Assembly (NCBI RefSeq): GCF_036373705.1
Contig: NC_089863.1
Location: forward strand, 3,039,444-3,103,443
Direction: 5' to 3'
DNA from: Amia ocellicauda
Lineage: Eukaryota; Chordata; Actinopteri; Amiiformes; Amiidae
Length of the DNA: 64,000 bases
The notes beneath the pieces were generated by a model. That model saw only the letters and a program-made list of their open reading frames with translations, did not search any database and was not told the DNA's origin. This document shows positions 32,121-45,200 of this stretch, in pieces (position 1 is the stretch's first letter; each line of letters opens with the position of its first letter). The position numbers and the translations under genes were made by a program.

Positions 32121-35100
32121 GAATAAAGAGAGGGGCAAGGGAAGAGACAGAGAAGGAGGGAGGGAGACGTGAGAGTGCGGCTCTCTGTGACCCTCGCCCG
32201 TGTCCAGTCCTGCCCGGCGCTGGAGTCAAGTGGCACCTGAACCCCACTGTGTGTGGAGCAGAGAGAGAGAGGGGTAAAGAAGGAGGTGGAGAACCCTGAA
32301 TACACTTTCTCATATCTTTCCCTTCTCTACCACGCTCTCTCTCTCTGTCTTACCTTCTTTCTCTGTCTCTTTCCCTGTTCTACCTTTCCCTCCCTCTCTC
32401 ACGCCCTTCCCCTCCCTCCCTCCCTCCTCTGTACACAACAATAGTGCCATTCATTCATTTATTCGTTCCGCCACATTTTAGCAAGGGGGGTTTGCAAGAC
32501 TTTCTTTTCTCTCTCTGTCTCTCTGTTTTTTCCCCTCTCTCTCTCAGTGCTTCTTTTATGTGGGCAGGAAAGTGAAAACAAATTATTTTTTCAACCTCCG
32601 CCTCCCTCTCTCTTCGCCTCTCACTCCCTGTGTCTATCCCTCTTTCCTCCCTCCCTCCCTCCTTCACTGCCCCCACCCCCTTCTCTCTCTTTCTCCATGT
32701 GCCACTCTCTCCTCCACTCTCAATCTCCTTAATTCCCCCCCAGGACTCTGAGCTGCTGTACCTGGGTTAGCGCAGCAGGACCCCCCTCCCCTCCTCTCTC
32801 TCGCTCTCTCTCTTTTGCCCCATTTTTCTTTCTGTTACTCTCTCCTCTCTCTCTCTCCCTCTCACTTGCTCTCTCTCCTCTCTTCTCCTCTCCCATTCTC
32901 CTCAGTCCTCCCCTCTGCCTGGAAAGAGAGAGGGAGGGATGGAGAGATGGAGGAGAAGAAAGCGAGGGAGAGAGGGAGCAGGGGAATTGGCTGGGGGAAG
33001 CATGCCGCTCGCATTGATGGGAAACAAAAGGAGGATTATTTTTGGGCTGTTGTTCTTTCTCATTTATTTTATTTCTTTAATGTTCTAATTTGGGCGGGTC
33101 TCTGAGGGGGGTGTGGTGAAGCGGCACGCTCACACTCAACTCTGCTGTTGTTTGTGTTCAGATTGTTGAGAAATCTGCATTTAAAACAAAATCATTATCT
33201 CTCTCCTTTTATCTATCCCATGTAATTTGGCTGAGTCTATACTGCACTGAGTCTATACAGTACTGAGTCTATACTGTACTGCACTGAGTCTATACTGCAC
33301 TGAGTCTATACAGTACTGAGTCTATACTGTACTGAGTCTATACTGTAGTCTACTAAGTCTATACAGTACTGAGTCTATACTGTAGTCTACTAAGTCTATA
33401 CAGTACTGAGTCTATACTGTACTGAGTCTATACAGTACTGAGTCTATACTGTACTGCACTGAGTCTATACTGCACTGAGTCTATACAGTACTGAGTCTAT
33501 ACTGTACTGAGTCTATACTGTAGTCTACTAAGTCTATACAGTACTGAGTCTATACTGTACTGAGTCTATACTGTAGTCTACTGAGTCTATACAGTACTGA
33601 GTCTATACTGTAGTCTACTGAGTCTATACAGTACTGAGTCTATACTGTAGTCTACTGAGTCTATACAGTACTGAGTCTATACTGTACTGAGTCTATACTG
33701 CACTGAGTCTATACAGTACTGAGTCTATACTGTACTGCACTGAGTCTATACTGCACTGAGTCTATACTGCACTGAGTCTATACTGTACTGCACTGAGTCT
33801 ATACTGCACTGAGTCTATACTGTACTGAGTCTATACTGTAGTCTACTGAGTCTATACTGTACTGAGTCTATACTGTACTGCACTGAGTCTATACTGTACT
33901 GAGTCTATACTGTAGTCTACTGAGTCTATACTGCACTGAGTCTATACTGTACTGAGTCTATACTGTACTGCACTGAGTCTATACTGTACTGAGTCTATAC
34001 TGTAGTCTACTGAGTCTATACTGCACTGAGTCTATACAGTACTGAGTCTATACTGTACTGCACTGAGGCTATACTGTACTGAGTCTATACTGCACTGAGT
34101 CTATACAGTACTGAGTCTATACTGTAGTCTACTGAGTCTATACAGTACTGAGTCTATACTGTACTGCACTGAGTCTATACAGTACTGAGTCTATACTGTA
34201 CTGAGTCTATACTGTAGTCTACTGAGTCTATACAGTACTGAGTCTATACTGTACTGCATTGAGTCTATACAGTACTGCGTGTATACTGCACTGAGTGTAT
34301 ACTGTAGTCTACTGAGTCTATACAGTACTGAGTCTATACAGTACTGAGTCTATACTGTACTGCATTGAGTCTATACAGTACTGAGTGTATACTGCACTGA
34401 GTGTATACTGTAGTCTACTGAGTCTATACAGTACTGAGTCTATACAGTACTGAGTCTATACAGTACTGAGTCTATACAGTACTGCACTGAGTCTATACAG
34501 TACTGAGTCTATACTGTAGTCTACTGAGTCTATACAGTACTGAGTCTATACTGTACTGAGTCTATACTGTACTGCACTGAGTCTATACTGTAGTCTACTG
34601 AGTGTATACTGTACTCTACTGAGTCTATACTGTGCTGAATCTATACTGCACTGAGTCTATACAGTACTGAGTCTATACTGTAGTCTACTGAGTCTATACT
34701 GCACTGAGTCTATACAGTACTGAGTCTATACTGTACTGTACTGAGTCTATACTGTACTGCACTGAGTCTATACAGTACTGAGTCTATACTGTACTGTACT
34801 GAGTCTATACTGTACTGCACTGAGTCTATACAGTACTGAGTCTATACAGTACTGAGTCTATACTGTAGTCTACTGAGTCTATACAGTACTGAGTCTATAC
34901 AGTACTGAGTCTATACTGTAGTCTACTGAGTCTATACAGTACTGAGTCTATACAGTACTGAGTCTATACTGTAGTCTACTGAGTCTATACAGTACTGAGT
35001 CTATACAGTACTGAGTCTATACTGTAGTCTACTGAGTCTATACAGTACTGAGTCTATACTGTACTCTACTGAGTCTATACTGTACTGAGTCTATACTGTA

Positions 35101-36113
35101 GTCTACTGAGTCTATACAGTACTGAGTCTATACAGTACTGAGTCTATACAGTACTGAGTCTATACTGTACTCTACTGAGTCTATACTGCACTGAGTCTAT
35201 ACTGCACTGAGTCTATACAGTACTGAGTCTATACTGTAGTCTACTGAGTCAGTACTGTATAGACTCAGTAGACTACAGTATAGAGTCTATACTGTACTGC
35301 ACTGAGTCTATACTGCACTGAGTCTATACTGCACTGAGTCTATACAGTACTGAGTCTATACTGTAGTCTACTGAGTCTATACAGTACTGAGTCTATACTG
35401 TAGTCTACTGAGTCTATACAGTACTGAGTCTATACTGTACTGCACTGAGTCTATACAGTACTGAGTCTATACTGTACTGAGTCTATACTGTAGTGTACTG
35501 AGTCTATACAGTACTGAGTCTATACTGTACTGCACTGAGTCTATACAGTACTGAGTCTATACTGTACTGAGTCTATACTGTAGTGTACTGAGTCTATACA
35601 GTACTGAGTCTATACTGTACTGCATTGAGTCTATACTGCACTGAGTCTATACAGTACTGAGTCTATACTGTACTGCATTGAGTCTATACAGTACTGAGTG
35701 TATACTGCACTGAGTCTATACAGTACTGCACTGAGTCTATACAGTACTGCACTGAGTCTATACAGTACTGAGTCTATACTGTAGTCTACTGAGTCTATAC
35801 AGTACTGAGTCTATACTGCACTGAGTCTATACTGTACTGCACTGAGTCTATACAGTACTGCACTGAGTCTATACAGTACTGAGTCTATACTGTACTCTAC
35901 TGAGTCTATACTATACTGAGTCTATACTGTACTCTACTGAGTCTATACTGTACTCTACTGAGTCTATACTGTGCTGAATCTATACTGTACTGAATCTATA
36001 CTGTACTGCACTGAGTCTATACTCTACTGAGTCTGCTACACGTGTCTTCAGAAATCACTCTGGACTATAGTATACTATAGTATAGTATAGTATAGTATAG
36101 TAAGGCCTCTCTG

Positions 36114-36167
<54 letters not shown>

Positions 36168-38369
36168 CCTCTCTCTCTGTGTTCAGTTCAAAGGTCTGTA
36201 ATTGATCGGAATCCTCCGCAGGCTCGTTAATTGTTCATGATTGTCCTGGACTAATTGGCTCCAATCCATCCTGAGGAATTAAGGATCTCTCTCTCTCTCT
36301 CTCTCTCTCTTGCTCTCTCTCTCTGTCTCTCTGTCTCTCCATCTCTCCATCTCTATCTATCCACTTCCTGTCCCTTTCTTTCCTGGAATAGTGTAAAGAC
36401 TGTCAACAGACTCCGGTGTTACACAGAGAGAGAGAGAGAGAGCTCACACAAGTGCCTGCAGTGTCTGTAATTAGTAGATGGGAACAGATTAGAGAGAGCT
36501 TCTTACATCCTATATACACATTTTTTGCATTAAGCCTAGGGTGTCTATTTACTTGTGTTTCATCTGTTAAGTATGCCTACGATTATTGTGTACCTCCCTG
36601 CGGTTGTGTGTTTAGACTGTGTGTGTGTGTACGTGCTTGGTGTGTGTGATTGTGTGACTGTGTGTCTGTGTGTTGGCATGCGTGCATGTGATTGCGTGTG
36701 CTGAGACTGGCATACTCTCTGGCGCTGCCTCTGTGCCACGGGCAGCTCAGCGGGGGGCTCTGATCGCCTGTGTCTCCCCTTGTCCCCGCTGGGCTACAAG
36801 ACAGGCTTAATTACCCCAAGGGGGCAGTTGGACGGCGAGTGCCCGAATTTGCTGCTGCTGCTGCTGTTGTGTGTGTTTGTGAGTATGTGTGGGAGAGTGT
36901 TCGTGGATGAGTCTGAGTAGTTGTGAGTGTATGTTTGTGTGTGTGAGAGAGTAGTTGTGTGAGTGTCTGTGCTCCTGCTGCTGTTGTATGTGTTTGTCAG
37001 TGAGTGTGAGTTTTTGAGTGAGAGTTTGTGTGTGTGTGACAGTAGCTGAGATTGTGTGTGTGTGCGTGTGTGATTTTGTGTGTGTGTGTGTGTGAGAGAG
37101 TTTGTGTGTGCGTGTCTGAGCGTGAGAGAGTTTGTGTGTGTGTGTGCATGTGTGTGAGTGTGTGTTTGAGAGAGAGTTTGAGTGTGTATGTGTGTGTGTG
37201 TGTTTAGTCATTGATTTAGACTGAGATCTATACAACCACAGGTACAAGATATCTGAATGTTATTATTATTCATAATTATATTCATAATAATGTATTTAAA
37301 TATAAATAATAATAATGTGAGTAATAATCATATTCATGATCATAATATTAATGATTAAGGGAAAATGTATGTACATTATATGTCCCTGTCGGAGGCTGTA
37401 CTAATATACTGCATTGAGACGCAGGGAGAAATAAAAGGGGGTTAAATTGATTCATGTTGAACAAGTCATTCTGGTTCAGTTTACTCATTAACAAGCAAAG
37501 AGTGGAGTCAGATGTGTGTGTGTGTGTGTGTTGTGTGTCTGTGTCTGTGTGTGTGTGTGTGTGTCTATGTCTATGTCTATGTCTGTGTTAGATCCTGGGG
37601 TGAGACAGTAACCAACTGGGAAATCGTACTTATTATTTTCTTCATTTTCATTATATTGCTAATGTTGTCATGTTGTTAATTTCATTTTGTCTATAAAGCA
37701 ATCATCCATGTGTACTTCCTGCTGTCTCTGTATCAGTGGGGCACTCCACTGATGAGTCTCAGGGTTGTCAATCAGCACAAACAGTGCGAAGGTTGTGTGT
37801 CTGGGGGTGTGTAAACACTGGTCTTTGGTTGAGGATTTAAAGGCTTTGATGAGAGAGAGGTCCTGTTGACCACAGCCACACAAGCGGTTCTCAGCCCCAA
37901 TCACTGTAATGATTAATCTCAGGCATTTGTTAATGATTATGCATATGGTTATGATTGTCTAATCGGATGTCAACAAGGGGTCATCACTCCTGATTAGATT
38001 AAGACTGCCTGTCCATCGCAGGAGACACAATCTTGAGTTCATCTGTCCTCTTCCCGTGAAAGCAGAACCCCGGGGTCACTTGGAGTTAATTTGTTTTGTA
38101 ATAAACCTGTTACTTTTTGACTGGTGTCTGCTGAGACTTTCTGAAACCAGAGACACAGTCCAGTCCAGCAGGGTCTCAGCCCTGGTCCTGAGAGACACAG
38201 TCCAGTCCAGCAGGGTCTCAGCCCTGGTCCTGAGAGACACAGTCCAGTCCAGCAGGGTCTCAGCCCTGGTCCTGAGAGACACAGTCCAGTCCAGCGGGGT
38301 CTCAGCTTGTACAGTAATACACAAGCAATTGGAGTATCTCGCTCTCCCCCTCTCCCTCTCCCTCTCCCT

Positions 38370-38414
<45 letters not shown>

Positions 38415-38419
38415 TCCCT

Positions 38420-38462
<43 letters not shown>

Positions 38463-41400
38463 TCTCTGTAATCCGCTGCTCTCTGTGGGGCGCCTGGCAC
38501 GCCAGCCTGTCGCCACGCCAACGGGCTCATCGCCGTGCCAACCACCAAATGCCAGCCACGCGTGCCCCCCCTCTCCGTTCCCTTCAAAATTCTGCAAGAA
38601 ACACCCCGGATTTAAAAACCCTGGGAGAGCGGGGCGGGGGGGTAGACTCCTCTCTGACACCTGCCAGAGAGACCTGTCCTCACTAATCAGTTGTAATTAT
38701 TTAAGTAAATAATTAGCCGGTGCGATTCTGCTGTCTGTGCGAAGTGTGGGGCTGGTGTCTCTGCTGCCCATTTCCCCGATAGGATTGTTAAAGCTGCCAT
38801 CAGAGCTCCTGCATGTTACAATGGGTTTAGATTAATTAATTAATTGATTAATTCACTCATTCAATCATGTATTCATTCCTGTTTGATTTAATGCACTAAT
38901 CCCAACTGGCAGCTCTCGTTTTTCTCTACATCCTCCCCATGCCTCTCCGCCTTCTCTCACTCTTTCTTTCCCCTCTCCTTTTACTCTCCCTCTTCTTTCC
39001 TGAGAGAGGGAGAGAAGGGAAGAGAGGGGGGGTGAAGGAGAGAACAAGAGAGAAGGAGGCATAGAAGTAGAGAAGGCAGCAATTGAAGGGTTAGGAGATG
39101 AGAAGGGAGAGAGAACAAGACACTTTGGAAAGGAAATGAGAGGGAGAGAGGGGGAGAAGTAGAGAAGAGAGGGGGAGAGGGACAGACAGACAGGGAGGGA
39201 GAGAAGGGGAAAGAGGGTTGAGGGGAGAGGAAGGGGGAGTGAAAGAGAGAATGAGAGAGAAGGAGATATAGAAGGAGAGAAGGCAGCAATTGAAGGGTTA
39301 GGAGACAGAAGAAAGGAGAGAATGACACTTTGGAAAGTGAATGAGAGGGGCAGAAGTAGAGAGGGAGGGAGAAGTAGAGAAGACAGAGGGAGAGAGAGGG
39401 GAAGGTAGCAGAACTTGGAGAAGGGGAGGAGAGAGAGAGGGAGGGAGGCGTGGATCAGTGCTCTCAAGTAGTAGTTGACCAAAAAAACGAGAGAAAGAGA
39501 GAGAGAGAGGAGAGAGGGAAGAATAAGACCGAAACACAAAGCCTGCTGCTGGGCCCCTTCTGAAGGACAGCTGTGGTCGGCCTCTCATGCTACCCCCCAG
39601 TGCCCCCACCAGGCACTGTTTCCACTCAGGACTGCCGTTTCTGTGGGGGAATTTTAAGTACCCTCTGGGCGACTGGATTATCGTCCCTCTCTCTCTCTCC
39701 CTAATCCTCGTTGTCTCTCGCGCGGAGGGACAGCGATCAGAACCGGCCTTTCTTCCGCACAACAATGATCATAATAATAATGACCACAAACATCACACAC
39801 GGACAGAATACAGATCTAATACAATCACTCCGTGGGAGTTTCTGTCGTCTTCTCTCGCTCCCTTTTTCAATGGTTTTCTCTTCACCTTTTTCTCTCTCTC
39901 TCTCTCTCTCTCCTTCTCGAGTTGTGTACGGTGTGTAGTATTGTGTTGTCGCTGCTGTGAGTGGTGCCATGCAGTGCATACATGCTCAAACTTCTCACAA
40001 TGGGTAGAGAGGGAGAGACAGACAGCAAGAAAGAATGAAAGATAGAGATACAGGTAGACAAAGAGAGAGGGAGACCGAGACCTTGACAGGAACAGATGGA
40101 TCAGGGGTGAAAGAGGTGTCAAAAGGAGCAGAGGGATAGAGAGAGAGACGGAGAGATAGTGTCTCAGTGTGTGTGTCTATACTTTACTATAGAGAGAGTC
40201 TGGACTGGACTGGTACTGAGTGTCTAGATTGGACTGATACTGAGAGTCTGTACTGGACTGATACTGGGAGTCTGGACTGGTACTGATACTGACAGTCTTT
40301 ACTGATCATGAGAGTCTGTACTGGACTGGTACTGAGAGTCTGGACTGGACTCGTACTGAGAGTCTGGACTGGTACTGAGAGTCTGTACTGGACTGGACTG
40401 AGAGTAGAACCCAGCCCACTCACCTCTCCCTCTGTCTTCCCTGTCCCGTGCAGGTTCGGCGAGGAGAAGGGCTACGTGCTGTACCCCCAGATCGGGGACC
40501 GGCTGGACCTCATCTGCCCTGCCTCGGAGCCACCGGGCCCCCGCTCCACCATGGACTACGAGTACTACAAACTGTACCTGGTGTCAACCCAGGAGCAGGC
40601 AGACCGCTGCGAGGTGACCGGGCCGCCCAACCTGCTGCTGACCTGCGACCGGCCCAACAGTGACATGCGCTTCACCATCAAGTTCCAGGAGTACAGCCCC
40701 AACCTGTGGGGCCACGAGTTCAAGACCCAGCAGGACTATTACATCATCGGTGAGGTCACGGGGAGGTGGCGGGGCCGGGGTGGGCGGCAGGACAGTAGTA
40801 GGGGTGGTGGTCCAATTGGGGCGGGACCTTTACATCATCGGTGAGGGAGAGTGAGAGTCCTTCTTGTCTGGGGGTCTTGGGTGGAGCTCTGTGGGTTTGT
40901 GTTGCAGTGCATTTATTACATCATCAGTGAGGTCATAGAGAGGGGGCGGAGCCAGGGAGGGAGGCGGAGATGGCCCAATCACACCAGGACTGTGACATCA
41001 CCGGTGGGGTTTTGTTGCTTTGTGTTTTCGTCCCCGTGCGTCTCTGTTGGTGTCTTTGTCTCCCTCTCTCTGTCCCTAGCACTCTCTGTCCCTCTCTCTA
41101 TCTGTCCCTCTCTATATCCCTCTCTCAATCCATCTCTCTCTCTGTCCCTCTCTCTTTTTTCCCCTCCCTATCCCTCCCTCTCCCCCTCTTCGCCTCTTCC
41201 TGTGCCTGGCGGTATTAGCGAATGCTGTTGTATATTTACTCCTTTTTTTTATTTAATTTGTAACTTTGCTCTCTCTCTTATTTGTAATCCAGTCAGTGTT
41301 ATCAGCTCTGGGCCAGACCTGAGCAATCGATCGCCTGAGAGGTGGATCAATGGGGCTCCCAGCACTCAGTGCACTGAGCAGCAAGGTCACACACAGAGAG

Positions 41401-42228
41401 AGAGATAGACAGAGAGAGAGAAAGAGACAGAGAGAAAGAGAGAATCCCTCTTAGTCCCTCCCTTCCTCCCCTCCTTCTCTCCTGCCTCTCTCCCTCCCAC
41501 CCTGTGTCACCACCCTCCCCTCCCTACCCATCTCAGTCCCTCTCTCTCTCTCCCTCTCTCCTCACCCATCAACCTTTCCCACTCCTCTCTCTCCCTCCTT
41601 TCCCCCTGCTCTCCCTCTCTCCCTCCCTCATGGCCATTGTGTGTGATGGTGTGACAATGTGTATACTCAGTGTGTGACAGTGTGTGTGACAGTATGTGAC
41701 AATGTGTGTGACAGTGTGTGTTTGAGTGTGTGTGACCCTTCCCCTCCCGGGACGTGTGTGTGTCAGTGTATGTACGTGTGTGTGACAGTGTGTGTGTGTG
41801 TGACAGTGTGTGTGTGTGTGTGTGACCCTGCCCCTCCGGGCCGTGTGTGCTCTTGGCCCCGGGTTCTGTCTGCATTATTAAACAGGCAACACTATTTTAT
41901 TTATCAAGGTTAAGCTCAGATAACCTACAAAGTGCTTTTATTTTGTGCGTCTCAAAAGTCTTTCCTTTTTTCTCCTTCTTTTTCTGGCTTTCTGTCACTC
42001 ACTCACTCGACTGGAGCAGCACTGTTTGGACTGTAGTATACTATAGTATAGCACAGTATAGTATAGTGTAGTAAAGTATAGGGCCCAGACCGGAGCAGCG
42101 CTGTGGGGACTGTAGTATAGTGTAGTATAGTATAGGGACTGTAGTAAATCTGAGAGTCTCACTGGTACACACACTATGTGCTTGGTGTGTCATTGTGTGT
42201 GTCAGGTGTGTCTCTCTGCACGTTGTGC

Positions 42229-42270
<42 letters not shown>

Positions 42271-45200
42271 CCCAGTGCTGTGTTTTGCCAGGAGGCCCCT
42301 GTGCTGGGAGATGGAGGGGGGGCTCTTTTGATGTGCAATTTGCAAAACTGATGGACTAATGGAGGAATTCAAAAAAGAGCTGGAGGAGAGAGAGAGCGAG
42401 AAGAAGGGAGGGAGAGAGAGAGAGAGACCAAGGGATGGGGGTGGGATCGAAGGCAGGGAGGGAGACGCACACAAAGGGCAGATCTATAATTGGGCAGTTG
42501 TGTATTTTTAATGTATTTATTTCGTGGCGTTGTGAAGCGTTCTTGGGGAAAATAATATTTTGGAATCCTATAAAATATCAAACCGGAGAGTGAGAGAGGG
42601 GAAGAGAGAGAGAGGGAGATATTGTCAATAAAGGAATTTTAATTTGATACAGGGAGGGAGAGTGATAGAGAGAGAGAAATGGAGGGAAGCAGGCAGAGGA
42701 AAAGAGAGGGGGGGAGAGAGAGAGGGAAGGAGAGGGAAAGGGAGAGGGGAAGTGAGTTTGCCGTGCCCAGTGCTGTGTGGCCGTTCACTGTTAATAAGGG
42801 AAAGTGACAGCGGTATCTGGGTCAGCAATCAGAGCAGTTTGTGTGTCTCTGTGTGCGTCTGTGTATGTGTCTCTGCGTCTTTCGCTGTGTGTCTCTGTGT
42901 CTTTCACTGTGTTCTGTGTCTTGCTGTCTGTCTCTGTGTGTCTCTCTTTGTGTCTCTGTCTTTCTCTGTGTGTGTCTCTGTGTCTTTTGCTGTGTGTCTC
43001 TGTGTCTTTTGCTGTGTGTCTCTGTGTCTTTCTCTTTGTGTGTCTCTGTGTCTTTCGCTGTGTATCTCTGTGTGTCTTTCTCTCTGTGTGTTTCTGCATG
43101 TGTCTCTCTGTGTCTCTCTCTCTGTGTGTCTCTCTGTGTGTGTCTCTGCGTGTGTCTCTCTCTGTGTGTCTCTCTGTGTGTCTCTGTGTGTGTCTCTGTG
43201 TGTGTCTCTGCGTGTGTCTCTCTCTGTGTGTCTCTCTCTGTGTGTCTCTGCGTGTGTCTCTCTCTCTGTGTGTGTCTCTGCGTGTGTCTCTCTCTGCGTG
43301 TGTCTCTCTCTGCGTGTGTCTCTCTCTGTGTGTGTCTCTCTCTGTGTGTCTCTCTCTGTGTCTCTCTCTGTGTGTCTCTCTCTCTGTGTGTGTCTCTCTC
43401 TGTGTGTCTCTCTCTGTGTGTCTCTGCGTGTGTCTCTCTCTCTGTGTGTGTCTCTCTGTGTGTCTCTGCGTGTGTCTCTGCGTGTGTCTCTCTCTGCGTG
43501 TGTCTCTCTCTGTGTGTCTCTGTGTGTCTCTCTCTGTGTGTCTCTGCGTGTGTCTCTGTGTCTCTGCGTGTGTCTCTCTCTGCGTGTGTCTCTCTCTGTG
43601 TGTCTCTGTGTGTCTCTCTCTGTGTGTCTCTGCGTGTGTCTCTCTCTCTGTGTGTGTCTCTGTGTGTCTCTGCGTGTGTCTCTCTGTGTGTGTGTCTCTG
43701 TGTGTGTCTCTACGTGTGTCTCTCTCTGTCTCTGTGCGTCTCTGATCGTAAAGACTTCACATTAAAACCACAGCACACTCCCACCGGCTCAGCAGGGTCT
43801 TGGCGCGGTTCTCCTCTCACCCCCCGCCTGGACGTCCGCGGGGATGATCTCAGATTATTGACCACAATCCTACCCCTCCCCCCTGCGTAATCCCAGAGCG
43901 CCCCTCCAGGGTAGAGAGACGAGGGCAGATCAGCACTCGCAGCCTGGATGGGGGGCTGGGATGTGGCGGCAAAGGGGGGTCTTTAATTGGTTAATAATGG
44001 TTGTAATATCATTAATACTCGAAATAGTTGTTATAATAGCAGTAAATACTGTTTATTAGGTTTAGTATTTTACATTTCTTAAAATAGAACAATTTCAATT
44101 TTAATACTTGTGATTAAAATCATTTAGAATATCAATTCTTAAAATCACTTAAAATTTTTAAAATCTTGTGATTTTTTTAACAAAACTAAAACAATTAACT
44201 TTAAAATAAACGTGCTCAAATCAAATAAACAAAACGTGATAAAAGCAAAAACTGCACACCAACAAAAGAGTCAAATACATTGAAAATAACAGAAAATGCA
44301 TTAGACAAAATAAAGAAACAATTAAAAGGAAAAAATAAAAAACAAACAAAAAAAGTCTAATGCATTTTAAATTAAACCCAAAAACGGTCAATGTATTTGA
44401 CAACAAAATATAACAAAACTATACCTAAAAAGCCCTAAACAATGTGATTTAAAAACAACTAAATCTTTAAAAACAATTAAGATTCATTATTTAAAATCTT
44501 CTTTTAAAAACAATCATTCATAAAATCTTTAAAAGATCTTTAAAAGATCTTGGACTCGGGCTCCAGCAGGGGGAACTAACCGTCCCCGGAGGTGGGTCCC
44601 ATCATGGGATCCTGAGCTCCCCCAGATCTTGTATGCGCCAGTTCTTAAAGGCTTCCTCCTTGCCCCTCTGATGGACCTCCAGATTGACGTAGTCTTTCAC
44701 AAACACCATGCCCCTCCGCGCGATGACGATCGGGTCCAGCTCCTGCTTATTGAACAAACAGATGTTCCGTCCCTCCCACAGTGCCTGCTTCACTGCGCAG
44801 ACGACACGCCACCAGCACCTCAAGGTAGATGTAGAGATTCCCTTGGCTGGACCGTATAGGATCTGCTGGGCGGTCGCCCGCGCAGGAACGGCGAACCTGT
44901 GGAGGAACGGAGAAAACAGGAGCCAGACCCTGTGGGCGGAGGGGCACTCACTAAAGATGTGAGCCTCCGTCTCCTTCCCCAAGCAACCCTTATAGGGGCA
45001 GGTGTCATAAGGAGCTATGCCCCTTCTGTGCATGAACACTCGGGTGGGGAGACACCGACTCACAGCCATCCAGGAGACATCTTTCTGCGTGTTCGTGAGG
45101 CAAACGTGCGTAGCGTTAGCCCAGATAAACCGGCAGGTTTCGGGAGGGAAATCTTCTATCCGGCTGGTCTCCTGGGCAGATCTCATCTGACTACAGATGG

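Larger units (their letters stand above)
25522..40453. other. efnb3: EFNB3 intron 1, overview
   Basis: 14.9 kb with no further gene. It holds the 42-bp arrays, a 1.25 kb pyrimidine minisatellite (29225-30476), a 2.8 kb CTGAGTCTATA array (33230-36035), and many microsatellites: (GA)n 26618-26646 and 26890-26918, (CT)n 27198-27232 followed by (CA)n, (CT)n 27824-27865, (AAC)n/(AAT)n 31562-31602, (GA)n 32072-32117, (CT)n 36116-36164, GT-rich 36600-37205 and 37514-37575, (CT)n 38378-38457. Between them lie AT-rich islands that could be regulatory. Pyrimidine runs on the sense strand dominate from 27.8 to 33 kb. Confidence 0.85.

Noticed and set aside
42644-43890. Cys/Val/Ser-rich frames of 313 to 373 codons
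   Set aside because: They are translations of a GTGTCTCT repeat, present in all three frames.
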